Below, one piece after another: positions 52,604 to 61,249 of a DNA stretch of 64,000 nt. The translations under genes were made by a program, and so were the position numbers. The DNA is from Vulcanimicrobiota bacterium (GTDB lineage Bacteria; Vulcanimicrobiota; Vulcanimicrobiia; Vulcanimicrobiales; Vulcanimicrobiaceae). Numbering within the stretch: position 1 is the first letter of the stretch; the number at the start of each line of letters is the position of its first letter. The notes beneath the pieces were generated by a model. It was not told where the DNA came from, made no database searches, and saw nothing but the letters and a program-made list of their open reading frames with translations. The stretch lies in NCBI GenBank assembly GCA_027459645.1, contig DAIDHQ010000030.1:1-64000 (forward strand), read 5' to 3'.

Positions 52604-53066
52604 GGGAATCGGAACGACCGACGAACGGCCAAAGGCACCTGTCCCTAACTATTAATCAGCGAGTCAAGAACGAGTCCAGCATCCGGAGCCAAGTGAAAGG
52701 CCCGTCCCACGTTGGGGCGGGCTTTGTTTATGTACGCAACGACGTGTCATCCTGAGCGGAGTTCCGCGAAGCGGAACGTGCGAAGTCGTGATCTTGCTGT
52801 CGACGATCTGAGCTCCGAACTCCCGATATCCGTCGCCAAACTCTCGATTTGCGTCACTACCCTGAGATTGGCTACATTACCGGGGCGACAACTGCCCTGC
52901 TTGTTTCTCCGAAAGGTGCCGGGATGGTAATGGCGGCTCCGATCGCGGTTGCAAATCGCTAACTGCGGCGAACATCGGCCGTCTCGAACCTCCTTGGAGC
53001 CGGACGCTGCGGGGACGCGCGCGTGCTACCATCCCCAAAATCATATTCAATCCCAGGAGGTAACAC
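52604..53066 (+). repeat. Gene-free repeat region with degenerate tRNA-Asn 3' half
   Basis: It holds a tRNA-Asn remnant (ATTAATCAGCGAGTC at 52650, then CGAGTCCAGCATCCGGAGCC at 52671-52690), a terminator-like hairpin (52696-52725), the genome repeat with its GTTCCGCGAAGCGGAAC palindrome (about 52745-52788), then about 240 bp with nothing recognisable. A ribosome binding site AGGAGGTAAC lies at 53056. Confidence 0.8.
52666..52788 (+). repeat. Direct repeat copy B
   Basis: This 123-bp imperfect copy of 50946-51070 has the same tRNA-Asn 3' fragment, hairpin, GCAACGACGTGTCATCCTGA-like stretch and palindrome, in the same order and orientation. Upstream it extends further into tRNA-like sequence than copy A does. 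Confidence 0.88.
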
Positions 53067-53576
53067 ATGAAGCGACTCTGCGTCCTCGCCACGGCCGCGC
53101 TGCTGGCAGTCTGGGCCATACCAGCCGGGGCTGCGACCGTCTCGACCAATCCCGACGTTCCGGCGACCTTGAAGGTCAACACGATTATCGGCCACATGAA
53201 TCAAGGCGACGGCAAGGGCTTTGACAACTACTATACGTTCCGGGCCGGCCCGGGCACGGTGAAGGTGCGCGCGACCGCGCGAGCGGGCACGGATGCCGCC
53301 GATCTCGAGATTACACTATCAGATCCCGACGGAAACAGCCTCACGCCTACGAGCTGCACCGGCAATTGTAACGGTGAGAAAGTCGTCACGGCCGGCCAGG
53401 GTGACAATACCACAACGGCGGCATTCACGCTCACGGCCGCCGCGACGCTGGTAGTTCACGTACATGGAACGGCGCAATACTACCACAGCGGCGCTCACCC
53501 GACGTACCGGATATCGTTCGACGGAGCCGTCAAACTTAACAAGACCGCAAAGCCGCTCCGCGTAAATAACCATTAG
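53067..53576 (+). CDS. Exported pre-peptidase-like beta-sandwich protein
   Basis: This 169-residue protein has a signal peptide (RLCVLATAALLAVWAIPAGAA) and a domain with FDNYYTFRAGPGTVKVRATA, DLEITLSDPDGNSL and ATLVVHVHGTAQYYHSG. It follows the pattern of PPC-type (bacterial pre-peptidase C-terminal) domains, which usually occur attached to secreted enzymes. Here it stands alone. The Shine-Dalgarno AGGAGGT is strong. Two Cys (TSCTGNCNG) may form a disulfide. Confidence 0.7.
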   Translation: MKRLCVLATAALLAVWAIPAGAATVSTNPDVPATLKVNTIIGHMNQGDGKGFDNYYTFRAGPGTVKVRATARAGTDAADLEITLSDPDGNSLTPTSCTGNCNGEKVVTAGQGDNTTTAAFTLTAAATLVVHVHGTAQYYHSGAHPTYRISFDGAVKLNKTAKPLRVNNH

Positions 53577-53632
53577 CGCGGCGGCGCGGTGCGGTACTCC
53601 TCGCGTCCGCAAGCAACCGCGCGTTCCGGATG

Positions 53633-56600
53633 TTACGGCGCCATAACCGGGAGCTCCGCAGCCAGGAGCTCCCGGCAAAACGGGCGATTGCGAAACGCCG
53701 CGCGGACCGTCTCGTCGCCGAATTTCGCGGCGCCATTCTCCAACTCGGCGCGCCCGCGCAGCACGAAATCGCCGTAACCGCTAAGATCGCCTGCTGCGCG
53801 GCGCGCGCGCGCCAGCGTCCAGCAGATATGTGCGGGTGCCATCTGGTGTACCGGTTCGCGCAGATAGATGTCTTCGAGTTCGCGGGCTGCTTCAGCGGCG
53901 GCGGCGTGTTGACCGGATTCCAAAAGCGCCTCGACGAACAGGCACAGATCTGCTGCCAGCGACCACGCTGCTGCACTCTCTCTGCGTAGCGCGATCCCTT
54001 CGCGCATATGCGCGAGCCCCTCTTCCGAACGCCCGAGCATGCATTGCACCCAACCAACGACGACGAGCGCCGTACAGCGTGTTTTCGAGAGTTCGGTGGA
54101 TTGCGAAAGTTGCAGTGCGCGCTGTGCAAACTGCTCGGCACCGGCAAGATCGCCCAAGCCGCGCCGAGCCTCCATTCTCGCCAGTACGCCGTATGCTATT
54201 CCGCCCGTCCAGCCGATTCGCTCCGCAAGGGGTATCGCAACGTCTAACAGACGGTTTGCCTCCTCGTAGCGGCCGAGTTCCGATTCTATACCGGCCAGAT
54301 CGATAAGCATCGCGTTGTATTCTTGCGACGCGCCGATCTGCTCGAAGATCGAGGCCGCCTCGCCGAACCGGTCGCGCATGACCTCTAGATTCATCTCGCT
54401 ATACGCCGCGGCATAGGCGAACAGCCGCTGCGCGTCGGCCTCGGCTTCCACGTCGCCGATGCGTCGTGCCAGATTTAGCTGCTCCTGCGCGATGCGCTCC
54501 AGCTCGGCACCATCCTCGCATGCCATCGCGACGGCAGCACGCGCACGCACGAGCGCGAGACGATGGTGCGGCTGCAGCAAGGAATCGGATTTGGCGCGTT
54601 CGTACTCTTCGCGCGCTTCTTCCACGCGGCCGCACGCTGCAAACGCACGAATCAGCATAACCAGTGCCTGCACCTGCAGATCTGCATCCTCCGTTTGCTC
54701 GGCCGCTGCTTGCGCCGCCCGCAGCACCTCGACGGCCGACGCAGCTGCGCCGGCTCGCGATCGGACAGCGCCTTGGCCAAGCATCGTCGCCGCCAGCTGC
54801 AAACGGTCTCCACTAGCGTGCGCGATCGCCGCCATTTCATCCAGTACCGCCTGATGCGCTTCGGGCTCGCCGGCTCGCTCGCAGCGGCGCGCCGCCGCCG
54901 TAAGCGCTTCGAAGCGGCGCCGCGGATCGGCGCCCTTCGTTAGATCCAGCAGAAGCTGCGTATCGCGTTCCCATGCTCGCGCATCGCCCGTGCGCTCGTC
55001 GGTGCGAACGAGCTGTACGAGCGCACGATAGCGCACGTCTTCGCCATCGGCCAGTTCTAATGCGCGACGGGCATGGTTGCGCGCCGTTTCGTTTGCATAG
55101 ACGGCCAAGGCGGCATCCGCCGCCTGCAGATGCGCGAGTGCCGCGCGCTGTGCGTCTCCGGCGCGGTCCCAGTGGAGCGCGATCTCACCGTGAAATTCCG
55201 AATGCTCTGCACGCGTATTTTCAAGCAGCGCGGCAATACGGCGATGCAGCCGCCGCCGCTCCGCAGCCGGGACCGTCTCGTACACGGCACGCTGGACCAA
55301 ATCGTGCGCGAAGGCGTATTCATATTGTGCGCGCTGGAACGACGCACGAACGACATGCCGGTGCGTCAGTTCCGAGAGAGCGCCGAGCAGATCGTCCTCG
55401 CCCCAGCCGGTGAGATTTCCGAGCAGATCGACGGAAAAACTTGCTCCCATGACGGCGGCGTGGGCGGCCACCAGCCGCGCGTCATCGGAAAGATGTGCGA
55501 TGCGCGACGCAATTGCAGCGCCGATACCCGCACCTGCAGCCGGCTCCTGCGGAACTTCGCGCGTCTCGGCGAAGTCGCGCGCGAGGTGGAGGAGAAAGAG
55601 GGGATTACCGCCGCTGATGCGGTGCAGCGTGGATGCCAAATCGGGCGGACCGCCGGCGATTTCCGGCATCTGTTCGAGCAGCATACCGGCATCTTCACGC
55701 GTCAGGCGTGAGAGTTCCACGCGCACGACGCGGCGTTCGCGTTCCAGGGAATGGCGCGCCTGATTCAATTCGGCGCTGCGAGCCGGTTCGTCGTCCCGGT
55801 ACGTCGCGACGACGATACCGCGAATACCCCCGGCTCGGCGTGCGACGAATTCGAGTGCTTGGATCGTCGCAGAGTCCGCCCAGTGTACGTCTTCGAGCAC
55901 CAGCAGAAACGGTCGCTCGCGGCCGAGCAGCGAGAGGACGCGGGTGAGCGCTTCGAATAGGCGCGAACGCGCGGGTTTGTCGCCGATCGGTTCGAGTGAC
56001 GTATACTGCGGCAGCTGCGCCTGCAGTTCGGGAACGATGCTCGCCAGAACGCGCATCCAAAGCTCGTCCGCGCAGACGCGCGCCAGATATGGAACCGCTG
56101 CGCGCAGAGCGTCCGAGAGCGCCTCGTAGGGTATTGCTTCGGGGTTCGACGTTCCGCCCGCGAGTACGCGAGCGCCTTGGCGCTGCGCGTACAAGGCAAA
56201 CTCGTGAACTAAACGCGTCTTTCCGATGCCGGCCGGACCGCATACGAAGGCCAGCGCTCCGGTGCCGTGTGCGATACCGCCCCAAAGGTCGCGCAGCCGT
56301 TCGAATTCCCGCGCGCGTCCCACGAACGGAAGCGCCGACGGCCCCGGCATGAATTCCGGGGTCGCCTCGCGCGCCGACACGCTGATCGGAGCATTGCGCA
56401 CCATCGCGTCACGCAGCGCAATGGTTTCCGGCATCGGCTCGACGCGAAGTTCCTCGCCCAGACGCCGCGCAAAACGTTCGTACGTTCCCAACGCTCCGGC
56501 GCGGTCGCCGGTTTCGTAGCGAATCGCCATCACGACGCGCACGACGTCCTCGCGCCACTCGTCCAATTGCAGGATTCGCTGGGCGTAGGCGAGCGCGCCG

Positions 56601-57082
56601 GAGTAATCACGCGCCGATTGTGCCTCTGCGAGCAAATCCAGCAGCGCGTTGACGTACGCGTTCGAGAGACGCTCGCGCTGCAGGATGATCCAGTCGTCGT
56701 AATAGCCTTCCAAGAAATCGCCGCCATAGCACGCAGCGGCTGCGCGCCGGTCGCCGGCGGCAAGCGCGTTCTCGAACGAAACGACGTCGATGCACGCATC
56801 CCCGTTCCAAATCAGCGCCTCTCCATCCGCGGCTATCCACGGCTCTTCGCGCGGCGGAAGCCCTTTGGCGAGCCGGTGCAGATGGCGGCGCAGATTGTTG
56901 CGCGCTTCCTCTTCGTCGGCGTCAGGCCACAGTGCCGCGGCAAGCACTTCGCGCGGCACCGCGCCGCCGGCGGTCGCGACGTAGCCGAGCAACGCCAAAG
57001 CACGTGGGGGAACGGTCAGGCGCCACGCCTGGCCGTCTACCGTTACGCGCCGCGGTCCTAGCAGATGAATTGCCGTCGCCAC
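53633..57082 (-). CDS. BTAD/AAA-ATPase/TPR transcriptional regulator
   Basis: This 1149-residue protein has an N-terminal DNA-binding winged helix (residues 1-90, HLLGPRRVTVDG, RALALLGYVA) and a bacterial transcriptional activation domain of TPR type (about 95-230). An AAA/STAND ATPase follows, with FVCGPAGIGKTRLVHEF (Walker A, about 285) and LLVLEDVHWADSATIQALEF (Walker B), and then a long TPR-rich C-terminus. This SARP/MalT-like layout senses ligands and activates transcription. Targets are unknown; it converges on the exported pre-peptidase-like gene. It has a GC-rich Ala/Arg composition like its neighbours. Confidence 0.9.
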   Translation of the reverse strand: MATAIHLLGPRRVTVDGQAWRLTVPPRALALLGYVATAGGAVPREVLAAALWPDADEEEARNNLRRHLHRLAKGLPPREEPWIAADGEALIWNGDACIDVVSFENALAAGDRRAAAACYGGDFLEGYYDDWIILQRERLSNAYVNALLDLLAEAQSARDYSGALAYAQRILQLDEWREDVVRVVMAIRYETGDRAGALGTYERFARRLGEELRVEPMPETIALRDAMVRNAPISVSAREATPEFMPGPSALPFVGRAREFERLRDLWGGIAHGTGALAFVCGPAGIGKTRLVHEFALYAQRQGARVLAGGTSNPEAIPYEALSDALRAAVPYLARVCADELWMRVLASIVPELQAQLPQYTSLEPIGDKPARSRLFEALTRVLSLLGRERPFLLVLEDVHWADSATIQALEFVARRAGGIRGIVVATYRDDEPARSAELNQARHSLERERRVVRVELSRLTREDAGMLLEQMPEIAGGPPDLASTLHRISGGNPLFLLHLARDFAETREVPQEPAAGAGIGAAIASRIAHLSDDARLVAAHAAVMGASFSVDLLGNLTGWGEDDLLGALSELTHRHVVRASFQRAQYEYAFAHDLVQRAVYETVPAAERRRLHRRIAALLENTRAEHSEFHGEIALHWDRAGDAQRAALAHLQAADAALAVYANETARNHARRALELADGEDVRYRALVQLVRTDERTGDARAWERDTQLLLDLTKGADPRRRFEALTAAARRCERAGEPEAHQAVLDEMAAIAHASGDRLQLAATMLGQGAVRSRAGAAASAVEVLRAAQAAAEQTEDADLQVQALVMLIRAFAACGRVEEAREEYERAKSDSLLQPHHRLALVRARAAVAMACEDGAELERIAQEQLNLARRIGDVEAEADAQRLFAYAAAYSEMNLEVMRDRFGEAASIFEQIGASQEYNAMLIDLAGIESELGRYEEANRLLDVAIPLAERIGWTGGIAYGVLARMEARRGLGDLAGAEQFAQRALQLSQSTELSKTRCTALVVVGWVQCMLGRSEEGLAHMREGIALRRESAAAWSLAADLCLFVEALLESGQHAAAAEAARELEDIYLREPVHQMAPAHICWTLARARRAAGDLSGYGDFVLRGRAELENGAAKFGDETVRAAFRNRPFCRELLAAELPVMAP

Positions 57083-57111
57083 GTCATTTGTGTACGACGG
57101 CGCTGCGCGTG

Positions 57112-57597
57112 CTACATGCGGGCGGCAACCTCTTGCGCGAAGCGCCGCTCGGCGGGCGTCATCTTCGCGTTGCTCCCGGGAATCGTGAAGTTGATCTCGG
57201 CGCCGTGCGCATGCTTGCTAAGGTAGAGCGCGCCGTCCTTACCCCAAACCGCGCGATCGCCCATCCCGCTCACCGTCACCGTGCCCGGCATATGCGCGAA
57301 GGAGTCGACCAGATCGGCATCGGCAAGTTGAATGTAGATTTCGTAGTCGGGTGTCGGACCGTCCCAATGGCAAAAACCCTGGCCGTACTTGCGAAACTGC
57401 CCCGCCGACGACGGTTTCCCCATCGCGGCAGCAGCTTCGGAACGCGTTGCGAGCGTACAGGGATTGAGTGCGGCGGTACGAGCCGCGGGTGCTGCCTGCG
57501 CGGAAGCGCTGTTGCCGGCGGCGCCCGTCTTAGCTGCGGAACACGCGCCGGTTGCAAGTGCGGCAAACGCGAGCGCGAGGTGTGCTGGCTTTATCAT
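57112..57597 (-). CDS. Exported Ala-rich protein, DUF3558-like
   Basis: This protein of about 161 residues has an N-terminal signal (HLALAFAALATGACSAAKTG) with a Cys at a possible, atypical lipobox. An Ala-rich linker leads into a domain with LNPCTLATRSEAAAAMGKP, GQGFCHWDGPTPDYEIYI and SGMGDRAVWGKDGALYL, reminiscent of DUF3558 lipoproteins. ATG 57597 (MIKPAHL) is preferred to 57606. It lies 29 bp upstream of the large regulator on the same strand, so the two could be in one operon, with this one first. Confidence 0.65.
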   Translation of the reverse strand: MIKPAHLALAFAALATGACSAAKTGAAGNSASAQAAPAARTAALNPCTLATRSEAAAAMGKPSSAGQFRKYGQGFCHWDGPTPDYEIYIQLADADLVDSFAHMPGTVTVSGMGDRAVWGKDGALYLSKHAHGAEINFTIPGSNAKMTPAERRFAQEVAARM

Positions 57598-57683
57598 GTC
57601 GTCCATGATATCGAAGCGCCGTCCCGTGTGCGTCCATTCGCTTTGGGACGCCGGGGGGACGGCCGCGCGCTATTCTGTCGTTC

Positions 57684-57875
57684 ATGAAGACCGGCGAGCA
57701 GAGAATGCGGCGCGAGGACGCCTTTGTGGTGCGTATCTGGCGCGAGCCGACACCGCACGACACCCCTTGGCGCGCCTTCGTGCAGCACTTGGAGTCGGGC
57801 GAGCGCCGCTTCTTCAGCAACTACGGAGAGCTCTGTGAGTTCTTGGATCTTTTTTGCCAAAGGAGACCATCGTGA
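57684..57875 (+). CDS. Small conserved-looking protein (63 residues)
   Basis: A short cytoplasmic protein with FVVRIWREPT, WRAFVQHLESGERRFFSN and ELCEFLDLF, resembling small proteins of unknown function in high-GC genomes. The next gene's GTG overlaps its stop by 4 bp, which supports it being real. No motif points to a role. Confidence 0.6.
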   Translation: MKTGEQRMRREDAFVVRIWREPTPHDTPWRAFVQHLESGERRFFSNYGELCEFLDLFCQRRPS

Positions 57876-58858
57876 AATACGTTCTGCTTGCGCTTCTAGC
57901 ATTTGTGCCCGCGGCGTGCTCGTCGGGCGGCAGCGGCTCGATTCCGCAAAATCCATCGACACCGACGCCCGCGCCCAGCCCGATGATTGTGGTGGCGAAC
58001 CGGAACGGCCCGCAGGCGCTGCTGGGCTTCGCCATCGGTACGCAAGGCAATCTGAGCCCCGTCCTCAACATTTCCGGTTCCAATACCGGATTGACGAGCA
58101 ACAGCGGCGGCCCCATCGCCGTCGCGCTCGATTCCAGCGGCCGGCTGTACACGGCCGACGATAGCAGCAGTACGACGACCATCGCCGTGTTCGCGCCCGG
58201 CAGCACGGGAAACGTCGCGCCGTCGGCAACGATCACCAACGTCGGCGCGGTCGGCGGACTGGCAACCGATTCGGCGGGCAATCTCTACGTCGCAAGCTGG
58301 GTGCAGAACAGCGTGAGCGTCTATGCCCCCGGCGCCACCGGAAACGCGGCGCCCAGCCGCGTCATTTCCGGTTCGAATACGCTTCTGAATAGGCCGGGCT
58401 GCGTGTACGTCGACTCGTCCGGCAAGATCTACGTGTGCAACTACAGTTCCGCAAACCAGATCCTGGTCTTTGCGGCGAACTCAAGCGGTAACGTTGCACC
58501 GGTGCAAAATCTCCAAGGCGCCGCGACGCTGCTCGATGGCCCCGACGGCATCACCGTCGACGCCGCCGGTCAAATGATCGTCGCCAATGGCGGCGGGAGC
58601 GGTCCCATTTCATTCTTTGCACCGGGCGCAACCGGCAACGTCGCGCCGGTCAATACGATAGGCGGCTCATCCACGGGGCTGCAAAATGAATCGGGCATCA
58701 CCCTGGACGCGCAGGGAAATATGTACGTAGCCGACGCCACCGCAAACGCGGTCTTCGAATTCGCCGCCAATGCGAGCGGAAACGTCGCTCCCATCGCGAC
58801 GATTCAGGGCTCGAACACGCTGCTCAACGATCCGTTCGGCCCCGTTCTCGTGCCGTGA
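57872..58858 (+). CDS. Lipoprotein with NHL-like beta-propeller repeats
   Basis: This 328-residue protein has a signal and lipobox-like end (LLALLAFVPAACSSGG), a Pro/Thr linker, then six or so repeats of about 45 residues, each with a GNVAP-type turn, a GSNT-L segment and D-SG-YVAN strand (for example SAGNLYVASWVQNSVSVYAPG). This suggests a beta-propeller on the membrane. The GTG start follows AAGGAGA and overlaps the small gene upstream. Binding partner unknown. Confidence 0.8.
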   Translation: MKYVLLALLAFVPAACSSGGSGSIPQNPSTPTPAPSPMIVVANRNGPQALLGFAIGTQGNLSPVLNISGSNTGLTSNSGGPIAVALDSSGRLYTADDSSSTTTIAVFAPGSTGNVAPSATITNVGAVGGLATDSAGNLYVASWVQNSVSVYAPGATGNAAPSRVISGSNTLLNRPGCVYVDSSGKIYVCNYSSANQILVFAANSSGNVAPVQNLQGAATLLDGPDGITVDAAGQMIVANGGGSGPISFFAPGATGNVAPVNTIGGSSTGLQNESGITLDAQGNMYVADATANAVFEFAANASGNVAPIATIQGSNTLLNDPFGPVLVP

Positions 58859-58929
58859 GACCGCAGATGACGGATGGGAGTCTCGACAGGCAAAGCGGAG
58901 GATAGGCATAAAGCGGAGGATATCGGAGT

Positions 58930-58970
58930 TGCCCGTCGTGGCCGAAACCACCAGTTAGCCACGGCGGGCA
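58930..58970. terminator. Long hairpin after the propeller gene
   Basis: TGCCCGTCGTGGC at 58930 pairs with GCCACGGCGGGCA at 58958 (12 of 13). No T-run follows. Two copies of AAAGCGGAGGATA lie just before it. Confidence 0.5.
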
Positions 58971-58988
58971 CGATGGATCCGTTGTGAG

Positions 58989-59657
58989 GTGCTCGTTGTG
59001 CGAAATCCGCTTGTCTGGATTACCGTCGCGAACGTGTTGTATCTGGCGTCGTATTCGGTTCGCGACATTTTATGGCTGCGGGTTTTAACCGTCGTAGCGT
59101 CAGTCTTACTGATTCCCTATTATGCCCTGCAGAGCTCGCCCCTGATCGCTCCCATCGGCTGGAACGCCGTGTTCGTCGCGATCAACGCGTACTGGATCGT
59201 CCGGCTCATTCTCGACCGGCGCCCGGTGATTTTGCCGCCCGACGAAGCGCGGCTGCGATCGCTGTCGTTCCCCTCGTTGACGACGCGGGAAGCGAAGCAT
59301 CTTTTCGCCGCGGGCGTTTGGGACGACGTGCCGGCCGGTTCATCGCTCGTGGAGCACGACAACGGTACAAACCGCTTCTCGGTAATATTACGCGGCGTGG
59401 CCGACGTGCTGCATCATCGAATGAAGATCGCGGAACTCGGTGAAGGGCAGTTCGTCGGCGTTATCGACGTGCATGCCGAACGGATCGACATGGACGTTCT
59501 CGTCCGAAGCGATGCGCGCGTCATGTGCTGGTCGCGAGGCCCCCTTCAGGCGTTTCTCAACGATCGCCCCGATGTTGCGCTCGCGCTGGAGAGAAGCGTC
59601 GGGCTGGAAGTTCGGCGACTTCTCGACACGGCGCTGAACAAATTGGATCCAACCTAA
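58989..59657 (+). CDS. Popeye-like membrane protein with cyclic-nucleotide-binding fold
   Basis: This 222-residue protein has three transmembrane helices (VWITVANVLYLASYSVRDI, VLTVVASVLLIPYYAL, WNAVFVAINAYWIVRLIL) and an RRPVILPPDEARL linker. A cytoplasmic cNMP-binding-like beta-roll follows (FSVILRGVADVLH, ELGEGQFVGVIDVHAER). This order matches Popeye-domain proteins, which bind cAMP in animals; bacterial members are little studied. GTG 58989 is the chosen start. Whether it binds a nucleotide cannot be seen. Confidence 0.75.
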   Translation: MLVVRNPLVWITVANVLYLASYSVRDILWLRVLTVVASVLLIPYYALQSSPLIAPIGWNAVFVAINAYWIVRLILDRRPVILPPDEARLRSLSFPSLTTREAKHLFAAGVWDDVPAGSSLVEHDNGTNRFSVILRGVADVLHHRMKIAELGEGQFVGVIDVHAERIDMDVLVRSDARVMCWSRGPLQAFLNDRPDVALALERSVGLEVRRLLDTALNKLDPT

Positions 59658-59663
59658 ATTCGC

Positions 59664-60137
59664 CTACGCCGGGTCCGCAAATTGCGCGTCGACGAAAATC
59701 CCCGTTGTTAACGCGATGCGTAGACCGGCTTCGAGTTCGTTTGCCGTGGAATCTTTTGCAACGAGCGCATTCATACCGGCATCGCGAAGGTCCACCATTT
59801 GCGGCACAGTCAGGGCGGATGCGAACACGACGAGCAGCGCGTGCGGCAGCCCGAATCGCAGGTGCCGAAGCGCTTGGTACGGATCCGCCTTCATCGTGTC
59901 AAAATCGATGACCAAGACCTCGGGAGCGAGCGCGTGCAGCATGACGATATCGAGGAGCGCGACGTTGAGTTGAACGTCTCCGAGCACGGCTTCTAGAGCT
60001 GCGGCGAGGCGGGAAACGTCCTGCGGGGCCGCGCCGACCAGGCAGCACACGGAGGCCATGATTGCAACGCTTTCATCGCGAAGAGAGGGAAAAGATGCGT
60101 TGAGGGCAGCGTACCGCGGAAGTTGAGGCGCGACCAT
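59664..60137 (-). CDS. Receiver-like (pseudo-receiver) protein
   Basis: This protein of about 157 residues has a single response-regulator-like domain. The phospho-acceptor position is kept in VLVIDFDTMKADPYQAL, and the switch and Lys regions appear as LLVVFASALTVPQMVDL and MNALVAKDSTANELEAGL. The N-terminal acidic pair is absent (LVGAAPQD), so phosphorylation is doubtful. There is no output domain. The frame extending to 60551 runs across the divergent LuxR gene and is a shadow. An alternative start is near 60056. It is divergent from that LuxR-type gene with 34 bp between. Confidence 0.7.
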   Translation of the reverse strand: MVAPQLPRYAALNASFPSLRDESVAIMASVCCLVGAAPQDVSRLAAALEAVLGDVQLNVALLDIVMLHALAPEVLVIDFDTMKADPYQALRHLRFGLPHALLVVFASALTVPQMVDLRDAGMNALVAKDSTANELEAGLRIALTTGIFVDAQFADPA

Positions 60138-60171
60138 CCAAAAAAAGCACGATACCGTCTTCGTCGACGAC

Positions 60172-61149
60172 ATGCCGCAAACGGACACGGCGTATCCGAT
60201 CATCGATGCAATTCTTCGCGTCGTGCCGGTATCGCGGTGGGCCTTCGCTCGCATCGCGAGCGACGAGCTGGCGCACCTCTTGCGTTCCGACGGAACCGAC
60301 GAGGGCGAGCTCGCGGGCCTGCGCAACGAAAACGCGAGGCAGCGCGAGGTGCTCAAAGCCGGGCCGCGCATCGCGGCCATGCTCGGTCCGCTCGACGGAT
60401 ACGACAGCGGCATAACGCTGCTCTTCGCGGACGCTCGAACCAATTTCGGCATCTTAACGATGATGCGAAGTGAGGAGCTGGGGCTCTTTACCTCGGCGGA
60501 AATCGCCATCCTCACGCTGGCGCTCGACTCGGCGTCGGAACAATTGCGCATGCTCCGCTTGAACGCAACCGCGATGGCGCGCGCGAGCGCCGATCATCAC
60601 CACGATGCGATTACGGCGCTCATGAATCCGGCCGGCGAAGAATACGTCCTCGACGGCGACCTTCAGATCGTCATGACGTGGACCTCCCAAAACCAGCGAC
60701 GGGCCGCCCTCACCGGGTTGCGCACGCGTTTTGCGAGCCGCCTGTCCGCGATTCTCGAGCAGACGGTCAGCGAACTTACGAGCACGTGGCGCAGCGAACC
60801 CGCCACGCAACTCCCGGGCGTTGCGCGGCCCGTTCCGTTTCTCGTCGTGCGCACGCAACCCGTAGCCGGACCGTCCGGGCTGTGCATCGGCGTTCGTATC
60901 AACCGCTTCGAGCCCGCGAATTCGCTCGTGGCGCCGGCAGCACGTTTTCGCATCACGCCACGTGAGTTGGAAGTGCTTGCGCTCCTGCTCGACGGCGCTA
61001 AGGTCGAAACGATTTCTGATGCATTGAGCATTACCGCTTCGACCGTTCAAGACCACATCAAGAATATGGTCGAAAAGACCGAGAGCCGTAACCGCACCGA
61101 GCTGATCGCGCGCGTTCTCGGCTGGGGAAGCCCCTCCGAAACGCAATAA
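60172..61149 (+). CDS. LuxR-type transcriptional regulator
   Basis: This 325-residue protein has an N-terminal GAF-like sensory region (residues 1-130) and a linker. The C-terminal LuxR helix-turn-helix reads ITPRELEVLALLLDGAKVETISDALSITASTVQDHIKNMVEKTESRNRTELIARVLG. No receiver or autoinducer domain is obvious. It is divergent from the receiver-like gene, so the two may work together (inference). Confidence 0.87.
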   Translation: MPQTDTAYPIIDAILRVVPVSRWAFARIASDELAHLLRSDGTDEGELAGLRNENARQREVLKAGPRIAAMLGPLDGYDSGITLLFADARTNFGILTMMRSEELGLFTSAEIAILTLALDSASEQLRMLRLNATAMARASADHHHDAITALMNPAGEEYVLDGDLQIVMTWTSQNQRRAALTGLRTRFASRLSAILEQTVSELTSTWRSEPATQLPGVARPVPFLVVRTQPVAGPSGLCIGVRINRFEPANSLVAPAARFRITPRELEVLALLLDGAKVETISDALSITASTVQDHIKNMVEKTESRNRTELIARVLGWGSPSETQ

Positions 61150-61249
61150 ATCGCATTTTTCACTATACTCGCTGAGGCTCTCCGACGTTAGCGTAGAAGC
61201 ATGGCTAAATTTTTGACCAGGCTTGCTGTCGCTATGGTGACATTCTGAC

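Noticed and set aside
52712-52930. ORF of 72 residues (CHPERSSAKRNVRS...)
   Set aside because: Same repeat-derived spurious frame as at 50973.
61205-61249. TTGACC-TATGGT promoter before the stalk-barrel gene
   Set aside because: The spacer is only 14 bp, too short for a normal sigma-70 promoter.
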